64,000 nt of DNA from Onthophagus taurus (GCF_036711975.1 NC_091967.1:8432001-8496000); one strand, 5' to 3'; numbered from the stretch's first letter, positions 45,676 to 58,910 are shown. The notes: generated by a model not told the origin, from the sequence alone. Numbers and translations: made by a program.

Positions 45676-48600
45676 CTAGAACAAAGCAAATTTTTTCTTT
45701 TTCTTTTCCTTATTCGAGGTTGATTCACTTTCGTCGACATCTTTATCGAGATCAGTCTTTTTAGAAAAATTGATTTTAAGTTTTTTCTTCTTCTTTTTCT
45801 CCTTTTTATCAACATTTTCAATAACGTTTAATCCCTCATCTCTTTTCGCGGCGTAATCATTCATTGAATTAGTAATACTATTATCTTCATCATTCTCTCT
45901 TAATCGATCGATTTCTAAACATTCAACAATTTCATTTCTACGTTCAACAATTTCAACTATTCGAGCAATTAATTCTTCTTCCCTTGCTTTATCACTATCG
46001 GTTTTAGTAGCTTCAGGTTCCATCATCAAACAACGTAATTGATATTCAACGTCAGCGTGTTCTTCTTCTAAACGATGTTGACGTCTTAAATACATTAATT
46101 CCGCTTGTCTTCGACACAATTCATTTTTTTCATTAACGACTTCGAATAATTGTAACATTAAATCATCTACTTCTATTGGATCGATTTCGTTTGGATCTAA
46201 TAAAGGTCCTTCACATCGTTCGCGTATTATTTGTTCTAATCTAACACCTTGTTTTTCTAAACCTTGTTGTTGTAATTCAATCAAATCCAATTCTTTTTTA
46301 ATCTCTTTAACCGGTAATTGTTTAACGTTGCGTTTTTGTGGAATTGGACGAGATGGAGCAGGACCCTTTTTCTTTTTCCATTTGCCATATGTACTTTTAT
46401 TTGGAATGTATGAAGGTCTTTGTGGATGATGATCGGAATCGTCGGAAATACTTTGACGTTTTTGATTTTCAACGTTTTTATTTTCCTTTTCTTCTTCCCA
46501 CGATGATTCCCGAATCATATTTTCACGTTCTATAAATGTTAGATCATTTTTTACTTCGAAAAGATTTCTTTGGTGAGTGGGTGGCGGTGGGGCTCTCTTT
46601 GTTTTACGATTTTTCGACGATGATAATCTCGGGGAATGTTGCTGTAAATAAAAAAATTTTTTATAAAATTTTGTAAATTAATTTAACGGATGTACTTACA
46701 GCACTCGTGCTTGGGCTTGAAGTTAATGAACTTTGAGTTGATTCAGGACTTAAAATGGGCGGCCGTGGCGCCGGTTTTTTCTTTCTCACCGATTGCCCGC
46801 CGGAAGTCGCGCTTGATAACGAAGAATTCGAGCCGTAAATTGCAGGAAGATGTTGATCCCGTAATTTTCTTTCTGGCGTTTCCTGATTGTTTCTGCAAAC
46901 ACGATGTTTTAACATATTAATTTTAAAATAAAACGACCTCTTTGTATTAAAGTGTTTTAACGAATGAAATTATAAAAAGAAAAAGTCTTTTTGGTTTTCT
47001 GTGTCAGGAAATAATCAAATAAAAAAGTTATGGAGGTAGACAGTTATGTTGCGTAGTGGTGTGAATATTAAATAGATTTCAGCAACCAAAATAATTTGAT
47101 TATAATAACAATTCGGTAATTACAATAACGATCATTTTATTTGTGTGGTATGATATATTTCGCATAACAGGTTACAGATCTAATTATATTTGACCTTACT
47201 CTAGAAAACTGTTATTGACCTTCTTGGCCAGAGTGTACCAGAAACACTGAAATTTAACACAGTTATATGCTGCTGCAAATTTAAATCAACTAATCCCACT
47301 ATTCATTAAATTAGTGAAAGATTATCAACAACTGAGATCTAAAGGACTTTAGTGTCAGACTAATTATTATTCAAAGTAATTATTATTCTGTGCTACAAGT
47401 TTGTGATTCCTAATTCTACCCACAAAGCCCTTTAAAAACCTATAAAGAACATGAATAACATTAAAATGTTATTTTGAGATAAAAGTGGAGTTAGGCCGTT
47501 TGTATCTAAGCCGACCATATGCGTCTTACTACGATATGTGAAACGTAAAGTTACTTGGAAATAGAAGAGGAATATAGTCCTTACCACGAGAAACGTGAAT
47601 GACTCATTGCTATTAAAGAATTTTTAAGGGATAGGCAACCAAATACACGTTGCGTATATATGTGTTGCCTAACCGAAAAATATATTGTAAGAAAGAGACT
47701 ATTTTAATTGCAAAATTACATATTATTTCTTCAATGGCATCATCTTCGTCGTCTTCATCACTGTTGCCCTCTTGTATTCTTATTATAACAGGTTCTTGTA
47801 CAAGAATAAATCCTTTGTTCTTCTGTCATCCAAAAATTTCGCCCGCAAGCAACCTCGGCTTAATAGCGACATCGTACATTTCAGTGTATTAAGCCGAGCC
47901 GGTTCGTTGTTTGACACTAGTGCTGTGGTGATACGGTATTAATTGTAGCGCCTCGGAAGCAGGCAACCTCAGCTTAATACAGTGACATTGTCTATTCTAT
48001 TAAGCCGAGGTCGTTTGCGGCCTAGGTGGTACGTTGTTAGACACCAGTCTTCTGTTAATACGATATTAACAGTAGCGCCTCGCCCGTAAGCAACCTTAGC
48101 AGTGACATTCTATATTGTAGTGTATTAAGCCGGACCAAGGCGATACCTTGGTTGACACCAGCCTTGTGTTGATATGGTATTAACTGTGGCGGCTCGCCCG
48201 CAAGCGACCTCTGTTAAATACAGTGACATTGTATGTTCTATAGTCTGTTTTTAAACCAGAAGAAGCATTTTAAATTTCTCACCAGATTGACCTTGCACGT
48301 GATTGGTTGAATTGGCAATTTTGAATTTGACGGTTAGGTTATTGATCATTCGACAGTTTCGTGTCATTATTGTCATTAATATTTTTTAATTTTTTTTTTC
48401 CGCCGGAAATGTATTGACTATACTTTGTCCACGACTATTAAAATTGATTCCATAAATTTAAATAAATTTTTGAATAAAGTTTAAACGTCAATGTGACACA
48501 AATCCAGTGTTACTAACTGTAACCAACTTCACAACAATTTGTCAAAATTAAATGTCAATTTTATAAGACGTCGTTTTCTTTACGAAAATTCAATTTTTTA

Positions 48601-51600
48601 GGAGTTTCTAAAGACATTAAAAATCCTTTTTTCGTATGATTTAAGCATAAATTAAAGTATTTACGCAATAGCAATTACTAAACTAATATAATATACTAAT
48701 ATTGAAAAAAAAAAACAACTAACCTTATTTTCCTTGGTGTAGGAACTGGATATTTTAAATTATCATCATCATCATCGCAATCATCGTGATCCGTCCAAAG
48801 CGAATTTAAAGTAAGCCGGGGAGCGGCAACAACTTTCTTTTTAACATTGATTTGTTTATATTGACCAACAACACTAGGACTTAAACTAATTCTTTTCACA
48901 TAAATCGAATCTTGTAAATCTTGATTTAATTCAAGAACAGGAGCAGCAATCACCTTTTTGACGGGCGGTTTAATTTCATTCTCGATCATTTTTTTATCAT
49001 CTTCAACATTTTCGTCATCCTCATCATCACTATCGAAAGGATTTAAACTGACTTCTTTCTTAACGTGTTCTCTTTTCGAATCGGGAATATTTTTTCTCGT
49101 TAATGGAATGGGTTTTTGAGGAACATCTTGACTTTTCTTGGGAATATCTTCAATTTCTTCATCATCGTCATCTTCATCGAAAGGATTTAAAGATTTTTGA
49201 TGGTTTACCAAAGATGAAATAGTTTCAATTTTTTCTTGTTTTAGACATTCTTCTTCATCTACTTCACCAAATGGATTTAGATCTTCAGGATAAGCTAATT
49301 TCTCATGAGAAATTTCAATAATATCTTGACTTAATTGATCATCACTTGATATTTCAATTATAATATTATCTTGAGTATTTTGGTAATCTTGAGAATTATT
49401 AATATCGTCACTATCATCGATGATAATAACATCATCGCTCGTAAATTCATCACACAACGATTTAGTAACGCTCGATTCATTTCTCTTTAAATCTCCATCT
49501 CCAGATATTTTACCAATTTCGTCTTTCGAATCGTTTTCCTCCAGGAATTTCTCTGAAACATCATCATCAACATGATTTTCAACATTTGTATCAACAATTT
49601 CTAATGAAGCTACAACATCAACAGCGGGTGCAGTATCTAAAACACCACTCACATCTACTATTTTAGCTTCTATTAAACTTACATCTCGAATTTCTTCAAT
49701 ATCCGATTTTTTATGGAAGATAATATCATCTTTTGGAGTTAAATCTTGATTTATTTTAACTTCAGGTGATTTTTGTGGTAAATGAGGTGGTTTTTCTTGC
49801 AATTTTGATAATACATTAACATTTTCTTGAGTTAAATCTTGATTTCTTTCTGATGATAAAACTTTAGTTATTCCCAAATCACTATTTATTGATGGAGATG
49901 TAAGTGATTTTTTTAACAATTGTTTTTCTAAAAGTATATTTAGTTTTGATGGTGATGGTGATGATGGTAATGATGATGACTCAGTTAATTTTGATGTTTC
50001 AGCGTTTATAGGTGACAAACTAATTCTATTAATTTTGTTTGTTGTAGCATCATTTAAGGGTGAAGACGTATCAATATCGTCATATTTGATAATTTTTGTT
50101 GTGTTCTTTTTCTCAGAAGTTGCCATTGGAACTTCACTAATAGGTGTTTCAAATAATTTCATTCGATCCCGAACGGATGTCGGTTTTGTTAAATTGGAAT
50201 CGTTCAAAACATCTTTGGTAACAACGTTTTTCATGTCTTTATTATCATTATTATTTTTATTATCACTATTTTTTAATAAATTTTTATTTACACTATCAAT
50301 ACTTTCTTCCGGTTGAGTACTTTGTGTCTTTTTTAAATCGGGGGGATTTGTTTTTGGCAATTCGGGAGGTTTTTCTTCTTCATCAACTTGCATTGTTAGA
50401 AACTTTGACCTTGCCGTAACGAATTCATTACTAATCGATGTTAAATCACTATTTTTTGTTGAATTTAACGATAAATTCGCACTTTCTAAAGCAGTCTCAA
50501 AATTACAACTATAAGAATCACTATGGTTATTGTTATTACAACTAATGTTTGGTTTATTTGATTTATTGTTGTTAGATTTTTCTTCGTCGCTGAGTGAGCG
50601 CGTGATTGTTGTTATTGGTGATGGTGTTTCTTCGTCGGGACACGTTTCGCAACAAAATTGATTTGAATCCGTTTCGTAATAGTTTGCTAATGAAAGTTGA
50701 GAGTTGCAACGTGCGCATCTAAAGCATGTACGATGAAAAAGGCTACCTTTGCCTACGTTTAAACGCTCAGCTATGAAAACCGGAAGACCGCATTTTGTAC
50801 AAGGATCGCGTCGAGGTATACCAACTTTATGAATTATCTAGAAAAAAGAAAAAAACGTCACAAAAAATGATAACTTAAAGCATTTCTTTGAAATTAAAAA
50901 AAAAATTTACCTTCTAGCAGAATATTTCTGGTTTGTACTGCCCAATAATGTCCAAGCTTTCTTCCTATATAACACAAAAACAAACAGTGTGGGGGGAAAA
51001 GTTTATTTTGACAACAATTTAATGTGCAATGTGCCGAACTTGAAGAAATATTTCTATCTTTTCATTAACAGTATTAAATCGACAATGTAGGAAAACGTTT
51101 CGTTCAACCAATAAAATAGTAGTGGTGGAAAGTCACACGTAGGTGGAAAGTACAGTTTTGCATGCGGCAAAATGGAAGAAGAAAGGCGTTTTCATCGACA
51201 CTTATACGGTAGTAGTAAATAGTAGCATTGTTTCGTTTTGAAAGTTTTTTTTAAGTGGATGCATAACGGACGATAATCTGTTTTAACTCACACGAACGAA
51301 TCGAGTCGTTTGAACTCGATAAAAGTTAAGTTACCCAAGTAGAGAAAGACAAAGGATAAAATGGAACTAAAAGAGGGGACACCGACATTAGTCACGTACG
51401 ATTTGCAATCTCATGAATAAATTCCTCGACGAAAAAATATTTCCCCAGTTTTTTTTTAAGACTCACAAGGTTAAATGTTTTTTATTTTCTCATACAACAT
51501 TTTTAGGCTGTTTTTGGTTATGTTACAAGATTATTCTAGATTGCATAAAGAAAGATAAAACGAAATAATTAAATTATTGTGTTTCGTTAATGTTATGTTG

Positions 51601-54600
51601 TAAGGAGTGATGAGTAATAATTTTATACAAAAATTGATCGTGTAACATATACAGGGTGAGTCATTAAGTTACTCGAAATGACACCCAACCCGATCAATAA
51701 TCTTATCAAATTATTATTAATATAAAACATTAAATACCCAATATCATTTTGAGGCTATGATAGATTTTTCGTAAAAATGATTCTAACCAATTAGGAACTC
51801 GTTTTATACAGTGAAGGTCAAAAGTCTACGTACAGCATTGAATAGAAATTAGTATAAAAAAATGCAATGCTACTTTATGCAACTCCTACTTGATTTCTTT
51901 AACTCAAGTGCGTTGTGTAGTATGTAGAAGTAGACGTTTGTCGTGTTAGTTTTTGCATTATTTGTTGAATTTTTATTATATAGCTATTCAGCGATTTGTT
52001 TTTTGTTTCTTTTGTGAATAAGTAAGTATCTCTAATCACTGTAATACTAATTTTCTGTTATTACGTTGTTCAAAAACCTCATAATTCAATGCTGAATGTA
52101 GACTTTTGTCAGCCACTGTACAGTTCGAGCTTGAAACCTGTCAAAAACAGTCTTGACACATTCGTGCGAACAAGCACAAAATAAAAATAAGGCAAAATAA
52201 CTTTAAAATATGTAACAAACGTCACGTAACTTGCTCGAAATGATACCCACAACACTTGACTTTTCCGCCATCTTGACTTTTAAGAAATGTAAGGTTATGT
52301 CGTAAAATATTAAAAAAAAAATTAAGGGTTATAATAACTTTTGTTGCACCCTATATTTTTTATAGTAATCGACATTTTCGAGTTATAACTAATGAATTAT
52401 AACTAATTCTTTAAATATAATTCTACTACTCACCCCGTATATACAATTATAGATACATTATACATTATCAATAGAAAAATTAATCAATTTTAAGTGATCC
52501 TTTATCCCACACTGTTTGCGTTTGTGTACAATAATTATTTACAAAAGTGCAATAACCACAAAAAATACGTTAAGAAACAACTACGTGTTTTAAAAACCGT
52601 TAAATTTTAAAAGTCATTGTTTGAAATTGAAAGAGAGGTTATGTTGTTGTTCGTTTTTGAGGACGAGAAATCAACGCACCCAAAAAGCAAAGAACAATGA
52701 ACTTTAAATATTCACGATTTTAAAACGAGTGTTAACAAAACAGACTAAGTTGGAAAAAGAAAACGATAGGTTTATTTTTTATATACAGGTGTCTCACGTA
52801 ACTGATTCGTTACAACTTTTTTAGGTTCCACCAGAAGTAAATCACAACTTCGTTATTTTAAATGGAACGCAATAAATTACAATTTATTTGATATCAAATG
52901 AAAGAGTAATCGTGCCAATTTAAACGTTGACTGAGAAATGGGGTTTGAAAAAGCATGATGAAATTTGTAAAAAAAAAACATAAAATCAAAATAACTCTGA
53001 AAGGAAAAACGATAGGTATCAATAACTTTTATCATACTTTTTCGCATATAATTGAAACGTGTAATAAAAACTACAGCATTCCATTTAAAATAACGAAGTT
53101 GTGGTCTACTTCCGGTAGACTTATGGCTTAGGTAGTTTAACCCCTACTACCCAATTTCAAAGCTGTACGAATAGTGGAACCTAAAAAAGTTCTAACAAAC
53201 CAATTCCGTGAAACACCTGTGTATGAACAGGTGATTCAGTTAAAAGATTTTTTGTCTCACTAAATCGTCATAGCAACCATTAATCGTTTGCGTTTCTGAA
53301 CGCAGCCCTTAATTACTTAATTTAACTGAATCACCATGTATATCTTATAACCTTTATAACGAGTCCTTTTTAAATCCTTTCTTGCAAATTTAAATTATTT
53401 AAAAAAGCAACTAACTTCATGACAAAATTAACAAAAAACCTTTATCTTCGCTCTCCCAAATTATTAATATTTCGTAACCATAGAAACAAGAAGCCAACAC
53501 AAACATGCAAACTATCACAAATAAAAACGATGAAAATTGGAATATAAAAGATAGGAAGAGGAAAAGGTTATTTTGTGTTTCTAAAAATGTGTTAAAATTG
53601 ATGATTAGTTTTGATGTATTCATAAAGATTGAACGGCACATTGCACAAACATTAACAAAACGATTCAAATAAATAAAGCTTAATATAAACAGAATTTGTA
53701 TTTACTTTTGTTGGTGGACTCGTTGAAGCTGGAGATACAATTCCTCTTTCAGATGCCGTGGCAGTTCTTTTAGGAACCATTCGTGACGGAGATGAAGCTA
53801 AAATCAAACAATGTTTATTAATAAAAATGTTGTTGTAATTCTATTTTATTTCAATTTTATACTAATAGATGCCTCTACTTGAATCATTATATGATCTGTC
53901 AGTAATCCAACAAGATTTCAAATCAAATTAACTTAATTATACTTAATTAAATTAAAAATTAATTTTTAAGCCAACTAGTTCAATTCTCCTTGGATTTTAA
54001 ATAAGAAAATTACAAGTTTTTCGTTTCTTGTGACCTTCTACCACCGATAACCTGTTCGAAAGCGAAAGTGGTTTCGATTTTTCTTAACTCGTCCTTTTTT
54101 TCTTAATCATGTTGTTCGTTTTTTTAAGCCGTTGTTAATTTTTTTATCCGTCGCGACGCCCAACCAACTTCGCCAGACTGCTCGGTGTCGTTAACTTTAC
54201 CTCCCTCTTCCATCCCGACCGACTTCTTGGCTTTCTCTTCGCCGATCGAAGAAGAAGACGACGAACACCCATTTTCGATCGTTCCCTTCTGATAAAAGCC
54301 GCAATTCGTCGACGACTTGTTGCGTAATTATTACGCCAGAAGATTGATGCTCAACGGCTTCTCTTTTGCGCAATCGAAACGAGACGATCAAAAGAAGAAA
54401 TCCAACAACTACTGGTTTGTTTTCTAGCCGTACAATTACATTTTGATTTCTAATAATTTAATTTTAAAATTCAACAGATATTTTAAACTGCTAAATTAGG
54501 TTATAATTACCAAACAATAACAACACGAAGTTAGTCATAAAAAGAAGTCATAGAAGAATAAAACTATATTATTAAACCATATAAATATTTATATAATATG

Positions 54601-57600
54601 AATAATTATTTGGTATAAGTTAAAAATGCATTAATCTATAACATTTAGATTAAATTCAAAATTTAATTGTTTAAACATGTTTTGTACCGTATAATAAAGT
54701 TAGGAACATAACATTTTGGAATCGAATGGTTATTTATTATTTAATTCCACAATTTGTTTTAAACACTAATTTACTTTTGTTAATTTAGGAAATATAAAAT
54801 TAAACCGCAATTCAAAACTTAATTTATCATAAACGATAATTGCGACCACAATATTAATGAAGTTGGTCACTAAAAACAGTGAGGTTATGTTAATGTCATT
54901 TGTAAATTAATTTAAGATTTATACAGTTTTAACTATATTTTTACTATTTTTAGAAGTGGTAATCGTAATTTAATTGTCTGGTAAATCTTCTTAAATTCAA
55001 TGGAAATCGTACACCGGAAAATAACATTTAACAACCAATCACCGAGGAAATAGGAAGAGCAAAAAAAAACACAAAGACTTTCTACTCTTTCTACAATTAA
55101 AACTGTCGTAAAACTGCTCTCTCGCCGATAAAAGAAAGCACTTTTACCATCAACATCTATGGGGACTATAAACTATCGACAAATCAATCATTGGGAAAGC
55201 TACTACAAAAACGGAAGAAATTTAACATTTCCGATTTCGTTGGTGATTTCTAATAGAGAATAAACATGGACGTGTACACACCCTAAAATATTAAAATGTC
55301 GAAACAAGTCTTATCTATATCCTAGTATAGAAACGTTGTTAACCCATTAAAAGATTGCCGCGCTTCGAGCACAGCTGTGTAAAAGCAACAAGAAGCAAAA
55401 CGGTCACCCGTCGTCGTCCTTGGAGTCCGCTATTTGTTTTAAAACCGTACGATGATCACCGCCGGCTGTTGTAAAACGCTTCTATTTAGCTGTAACGACA
55501 ACTATTCAGACTACTTACCTACATTTCAAAATAACATAAAAACAATCTAATAAATCAGATTATTAAACGATTAATGAAATAGAATTTAAAGCAAGGCCGT
55601 TGAAGGTCTTTGAAAATAAATCACTCCGGGGCCCCGGCGTCGACAATAGGTATGCTAATTGTGAAACAAACGGTCTCCGGGTTCGTGTTGTTTATCTATT
55701 GGATAGGATCGCAATACACAACTCTTGAAACCGAAACGGCAGCAGCCCCTCAATCTTAAGAAGTTACATAATTCTATGGTATGTCACTTAAACCGGGTAC
55801 AACAACGCATACGTTTCAAAAGATTGATACGCGGACGGTGTTTCTTAATTAACTCCCCTCGCGTGCAACGGAGAGTCGAGGGGAACTTTTAGTTGTTTAG
55901 TTGTTACGAGGTCGAATCGTGTTCGGCCGAGCCCCTTTTCAATTCTTCTAGGTTATGCAAGAAGTCTCTTTAATAAAAGATAAATTCTTTTGAACCTTAA
56001 TAAGCACCTAATAGAAAAATACATTTCTAATCAGTATTATCATGGAAATATTGGCATCATTACCATTAATATTATATAATTACGAAAAGTGGTATCATAA
56101 GAGTTAAGGAAGTTATTTTGAAGGAGACAATATTGATGAGGTATCACTCTTAGAACGATGTCAGTTAGTAATCCGTTGACGTCCTCCTAAAACGCCCCCT
56201 GACTGCCTCGCAGAATCATAAGAAACTAAAGCTCAACTTAAAGAAATTAATGAAAGAGTACCAAGACAACGAAATGATTACTACAATACTATCTTTATTA
56301 TAAATTTAAGTGATTTAAGAGATAAAGAAGAAATGAAATATTGTAATAGATGTTGAATGCAAATTATACCTTACAATATCTTAATAAAATACACAATCGA
56401 GATAACTTCCTGTATCCGGCAAACAATAACGTCAATAAATAAAATAAAAAGAAAGAACTAAAACGGTTTTCTTCCAGTCACAGACGCCGGCTGCAACACT
56501 CCTTTCTAACGGCCGCGGTCAGCGCGGATGTAAAAGTGCCCCCTCACACACAATTGCGAGGCACACACCAGGCGCAGCAGCATCTCTCGCCTTTTCCCGA
56601 ATGCATAAACACTATAATTAAATTTACGGTGTATGACAGCGGCGTAGTGGCAGTCGTTGACCCAAAGTTCTTACAATCACGTTCTCGATAATAAGGCCAA
56701 TAACACCAACAATTAAAACTAGAAACTAAATAACTAGATAAAAGAAAAAAATTTCTTACCTTGAGATGAGGCGAAAGTTCTATAAAACTGCGCGACGTAT
56801 GTGAGTATTGATAATCGATCAGGAACATCGTATTCGACCATATCTTCGGGATCTAAAAGGGCTGGAATCCCTAAGTGTTTTTCGGCCACTGTGAATGCAA
56901 GTTCGTTGTTGTCGTAGATGTTGTCCTTGTTGAGTTTGGCGAAATCACTGTGGAAAGAGAGTGGTCTCGGTTAGAGGCGCGATTAACAGTTCTTCGGGTC
57001 GTCTTAACGAAAAAAAAAAACGAGCAGTCGCGGTCTTGGATACCGCTCTTTCCCAACAGAAAATAACAACTTGAACGAATAACAACAACAAAAAAAACTG
57101 AAGACCGCTTCTTCTTCTTCTACGGCGTTAACCTTTCTAGGAGATGATCGCGGCGCGTGGACTCATCCTTTAAAAGGTTACCTAAGATGACCAAGAAGAA
57201 GAAGGTATTTCCTTCCTACTCTCAAACATAATACAAACTTCATGTTGGTGTTCTTAAAGAAATTTGCTATAGACTAATTTAATTGATAAAAAATTGTAAA
57301 TGAAATAACGATTAGGAAAAGGTGATGATGTAGCTTAAAGTTAACTGTAAATAAACGTCATTAGGATCAACAATAATCGTCATAGAGGTTCCATAATTGA
57401 ATTTTCAATTACCGTCTTGTCCCCAATCGACTCTTATTCACTTTATGACGTGCGAGAGGGATATGTTTTTTTTCGTTGGTTAATAAAAAATTTATTTAAT
57501 TCCATTTTAACATCGTTCTTCGGTGGAGAACAACCTTTCTCATCGACTTCAAAGTGACCCCTTTTCCTCAAGGATGCGCCGTGCCGCCTCGAGAACGACT

Positions 57601-57890
57601 CACGACTTAAATATAAATATAGCCGTTACGTAGCCGACAATCAATTCAAAATTATTACAACAGCTGTACATCCTCTATTATTTCTTAAGCAATAATGTTG
57701 TATTCTTTAACTTTTTAACAATTACATTAATTTCTTACATTAATTCAGGATGAAAATGATGAATAATGGCGCAAAAAGCGAGTCCGTCGCGCCACGATGT
57801 AGTCATGTTGTCAATTTTGACCCCCGGATAACCTTCGACCATCCGCCTACACCAAAGTTCAAGCGCTTTCGTGCCCCTTCGTTCTGCCAT
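45676..57890 (-). CDS. MICAL-like protein (CH, LIM, bMERB)
   Basis: Six exons (57739-57890, 56760-56947, 53706-53797, 48724-50837, 46700-46892, 45676-46641) join in phase to 1234 residues. Residues 5-110 are a calponin-homology domain ([68 protein letters not shown]). Residues 155-210 are a LIM domain (CTKC..H..CFRCARC..CCETC). Three NPF motifs ([24 protein letters not shown]) in an acidic disordered stretch are EH-domain ligands. About 1020-1160 is the coiled bMERB domain that binds Rab8/10/13-type GTPases, followed by a Lys-rich tail. There is no monooxygenase domain, so it is MICAL-like rather than MICAL. Family role: linking Rabs and EHD proteins on recycling endosomes with actin. It is the fly Mical-like orthologue by domain order. 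Confidence 0.93.
47830..48250. repeat. tandem repeat of about 120 bp, 3.5 units, in the MICAL-like intron 4
   Basis: GCAACCTCGGCTTAAT (47848), GCAACCTCAGCTTAATA (about 47965), GCAACCTTAGC (about 48089) and GCGACCTCTGTTAAATA (about 48205) start successive units. Each also has GTGACATTGTAT, TATTAAGCCGAG and GACACCAGTCTTGTGTTGAT. The head GCAACCTCGGCTTAATA and the middle TATTAAGCCGAGGTCGTTTGC are complementary, so every unit can form a stem. Confidence 0.75.
48434..48650. repeat. dispersed repeat, copy 2
   Basis: Matches 16226-16420 over most of its length (TTGATTCCATAAATTTAAAT; CAATGTGACACAAAT; TAACCAACTTCACA; ATGATTTAAGCATAAATTAA in part inverted). It has a small internal duplication (AATAAATTTTTGAATAAAGT) absent from copy 1. 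Confidence 0.7.
50911..50964 (-). other. candidate 54-nt exon with in-frame stop (MICAL-like)
   Basis: Bounded by TATATAG| on the 5' side and AAG|GTAAAT on the 3' side. Inserted between exons 3 and 4 in phase 0 it reads [16 protein letters not shown], then TAG, then one codon. It is a multiple of three in length. If spliced in, translation would stop after the CH domain. No transcript evidence is available here. Confidence 0.35.
51651..52438. mobile_element. TIR element with ACAGGGTGAGT ends
   Basis: ACAGGGTGAGTCATTAAGTT at the left and AGTAGAATTAT...CTACTCACCCCGTAT at the right; the words TTACTCGAAATGACACCC and CTTGCTCGAAATGATACCC repeat inside. A second element (51809-52118) is inserted in it. 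Ends are imperfect, so boundaries are approximate. Confidence 0.5.
51809..52118. mobile_element. mariner-like MITE nested in the previous element
   Basis: TA-CAGTGAAGGTCAAAAGTCTAC...GCATTGAAT and ATTCAATGCTGAATGTAGAC TTTTG..AGCCACTG-TA: about 35-bp inverted ends with TA target sites, 310 bp. Confidence 0.8.
52786..53219. mobile_element. 434-bp TIR element with long arms
   Basis: CAGGTGTCTCACGTAACTGA TTCGTTACAACTTTTTTAGG TTCCAC at the left is complementary to GTGGAACCTAAAAAAGTTCT AACAAACCAATTCCGTGAAA CACCTG at the right. The arms resume further in as AACTTCGTTATTTTAAATGG against CCATTTAAAATAACGAAGTT. No coding capacity. Confidence 0.8.
53228..53340. mobile_element. 113-bp MITE beside the previous element
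   Basis: CAGGTGATTCAGTTAA and its complement TTAACTGAATCACCATG bound it. It starts 9 bp after the preceding element. Confidence 0.7.
53798..56759. other. large MICAL-like intron 3 with GC-rich tracts
   Basis: 54080-54420, 55340-56000 and 56140-56540 are clearly richer in G+C and CpG than the surrounding AT-rich DNA (for example CCGTCGCGACGCCC, GGGGCCCCGGCGTCGAC, AACGGCCGCGGTCAGCGC). They have no convincing coding potential. They could be enhancers or alternative first exons for a LIM/bMERB isoform. Confidence 0.35.
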
Positions 57891-58539
57891 TATTTCGACC
57901 CGGGGCAGGTAGTAACCGAGAACAGCACGTTAAAACGATCGGGAGGAAGACGGGGATCTGTAACAACATAAAAAAAAATCAGTTGAAAAAATAAATAACA
58001 AAGACCTGTGAGAAACGTGAGAATAAAAAATCGTACAATAAGAGACCGGCGGCTGCGTTCCCACCCGTTGTTGGAATAGGGGGGCGTCGGACAATGACAT
58101 CTTTTCGGATATTTTGTTTGTAAAAATATTAAATTAAAATTTTTAATCTCAACGTCAAATACGTATTTTGTTCAAAATTGAAGTTTAAACATGATACATG
58201 ATTTTTTGGTTAATTACGATAATGGTAAAATAGAAATATTTAGCCATGAATACCAGTAATTTTGTGTTTTTTAGGTTCGTTCTATGGCTGACTTCACTGT
58301 TTCAAAAACATAAGTAAACTATTGCAAAATCTATAAGACTTGATCTTGGATTTGGGTTGGACGGAACCGTACTTCATAAGCTTGATAGGTTTTATGGACT
58401 GTAACGAAAATTGAGCCTTCAATTCACCATGTTCACCATATTCAATCACTATGCTATCTCTAAGGAAACTAATTTAGTTCAATATCAACAACAATTGATT
58501 CTGGGTTTTGATTGCTTAATCAGAGGAGCTGAAAAAGGA

Positions 58540-58910
58540 GAGAAAAATCGTCCAATTTTGACATTTTGTCTTTTATGCTATATCAATAGAAACTGGTGAT
58601 AGATAAATATGAAATAAGTATGGATTATGATTCCTTGATGCAATAGAAATATTTTTTATTCATAAAGTCTTTCTCCATCAGTTTTGGTATTTTTGTTATA
58701 GTTGATTTTATTAAGAAAAATCGTCCAATTTTGACATTTTGTGATTTATACTGCATCACTAGAAAATAGTGAAAGATAAATATGAAATAATTATGGATTG
58801 TGATTCCTTGATGCAATACGAATATTTTTTATTCACAAAGTCTTTCTTCATCAGTTTTAGTACTTCAGCTATATTTAATTTTATTAAGAAAAAATATCCA
58901 ATTTTCACAT
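58540..58910. repeat. 173-bp tandem duplication, 2.1 copies
   Basis: AAAAATCGTCCAATTTTGAC occurs at about 58544 and 58717, and a weaker third start at about 58891. Each unit also has GATTCCTTGATGCAATA, TATTTTTTATTCA and AAGTCTTTCT(C/T)CATCAG. Confidence 0.8.

Noticed and set aside
57750-57971. 73-codon plus-strand frame
   Set aside because: Antisense of MICAL-like exon 1, whose CH-domain reading is unambiguous.
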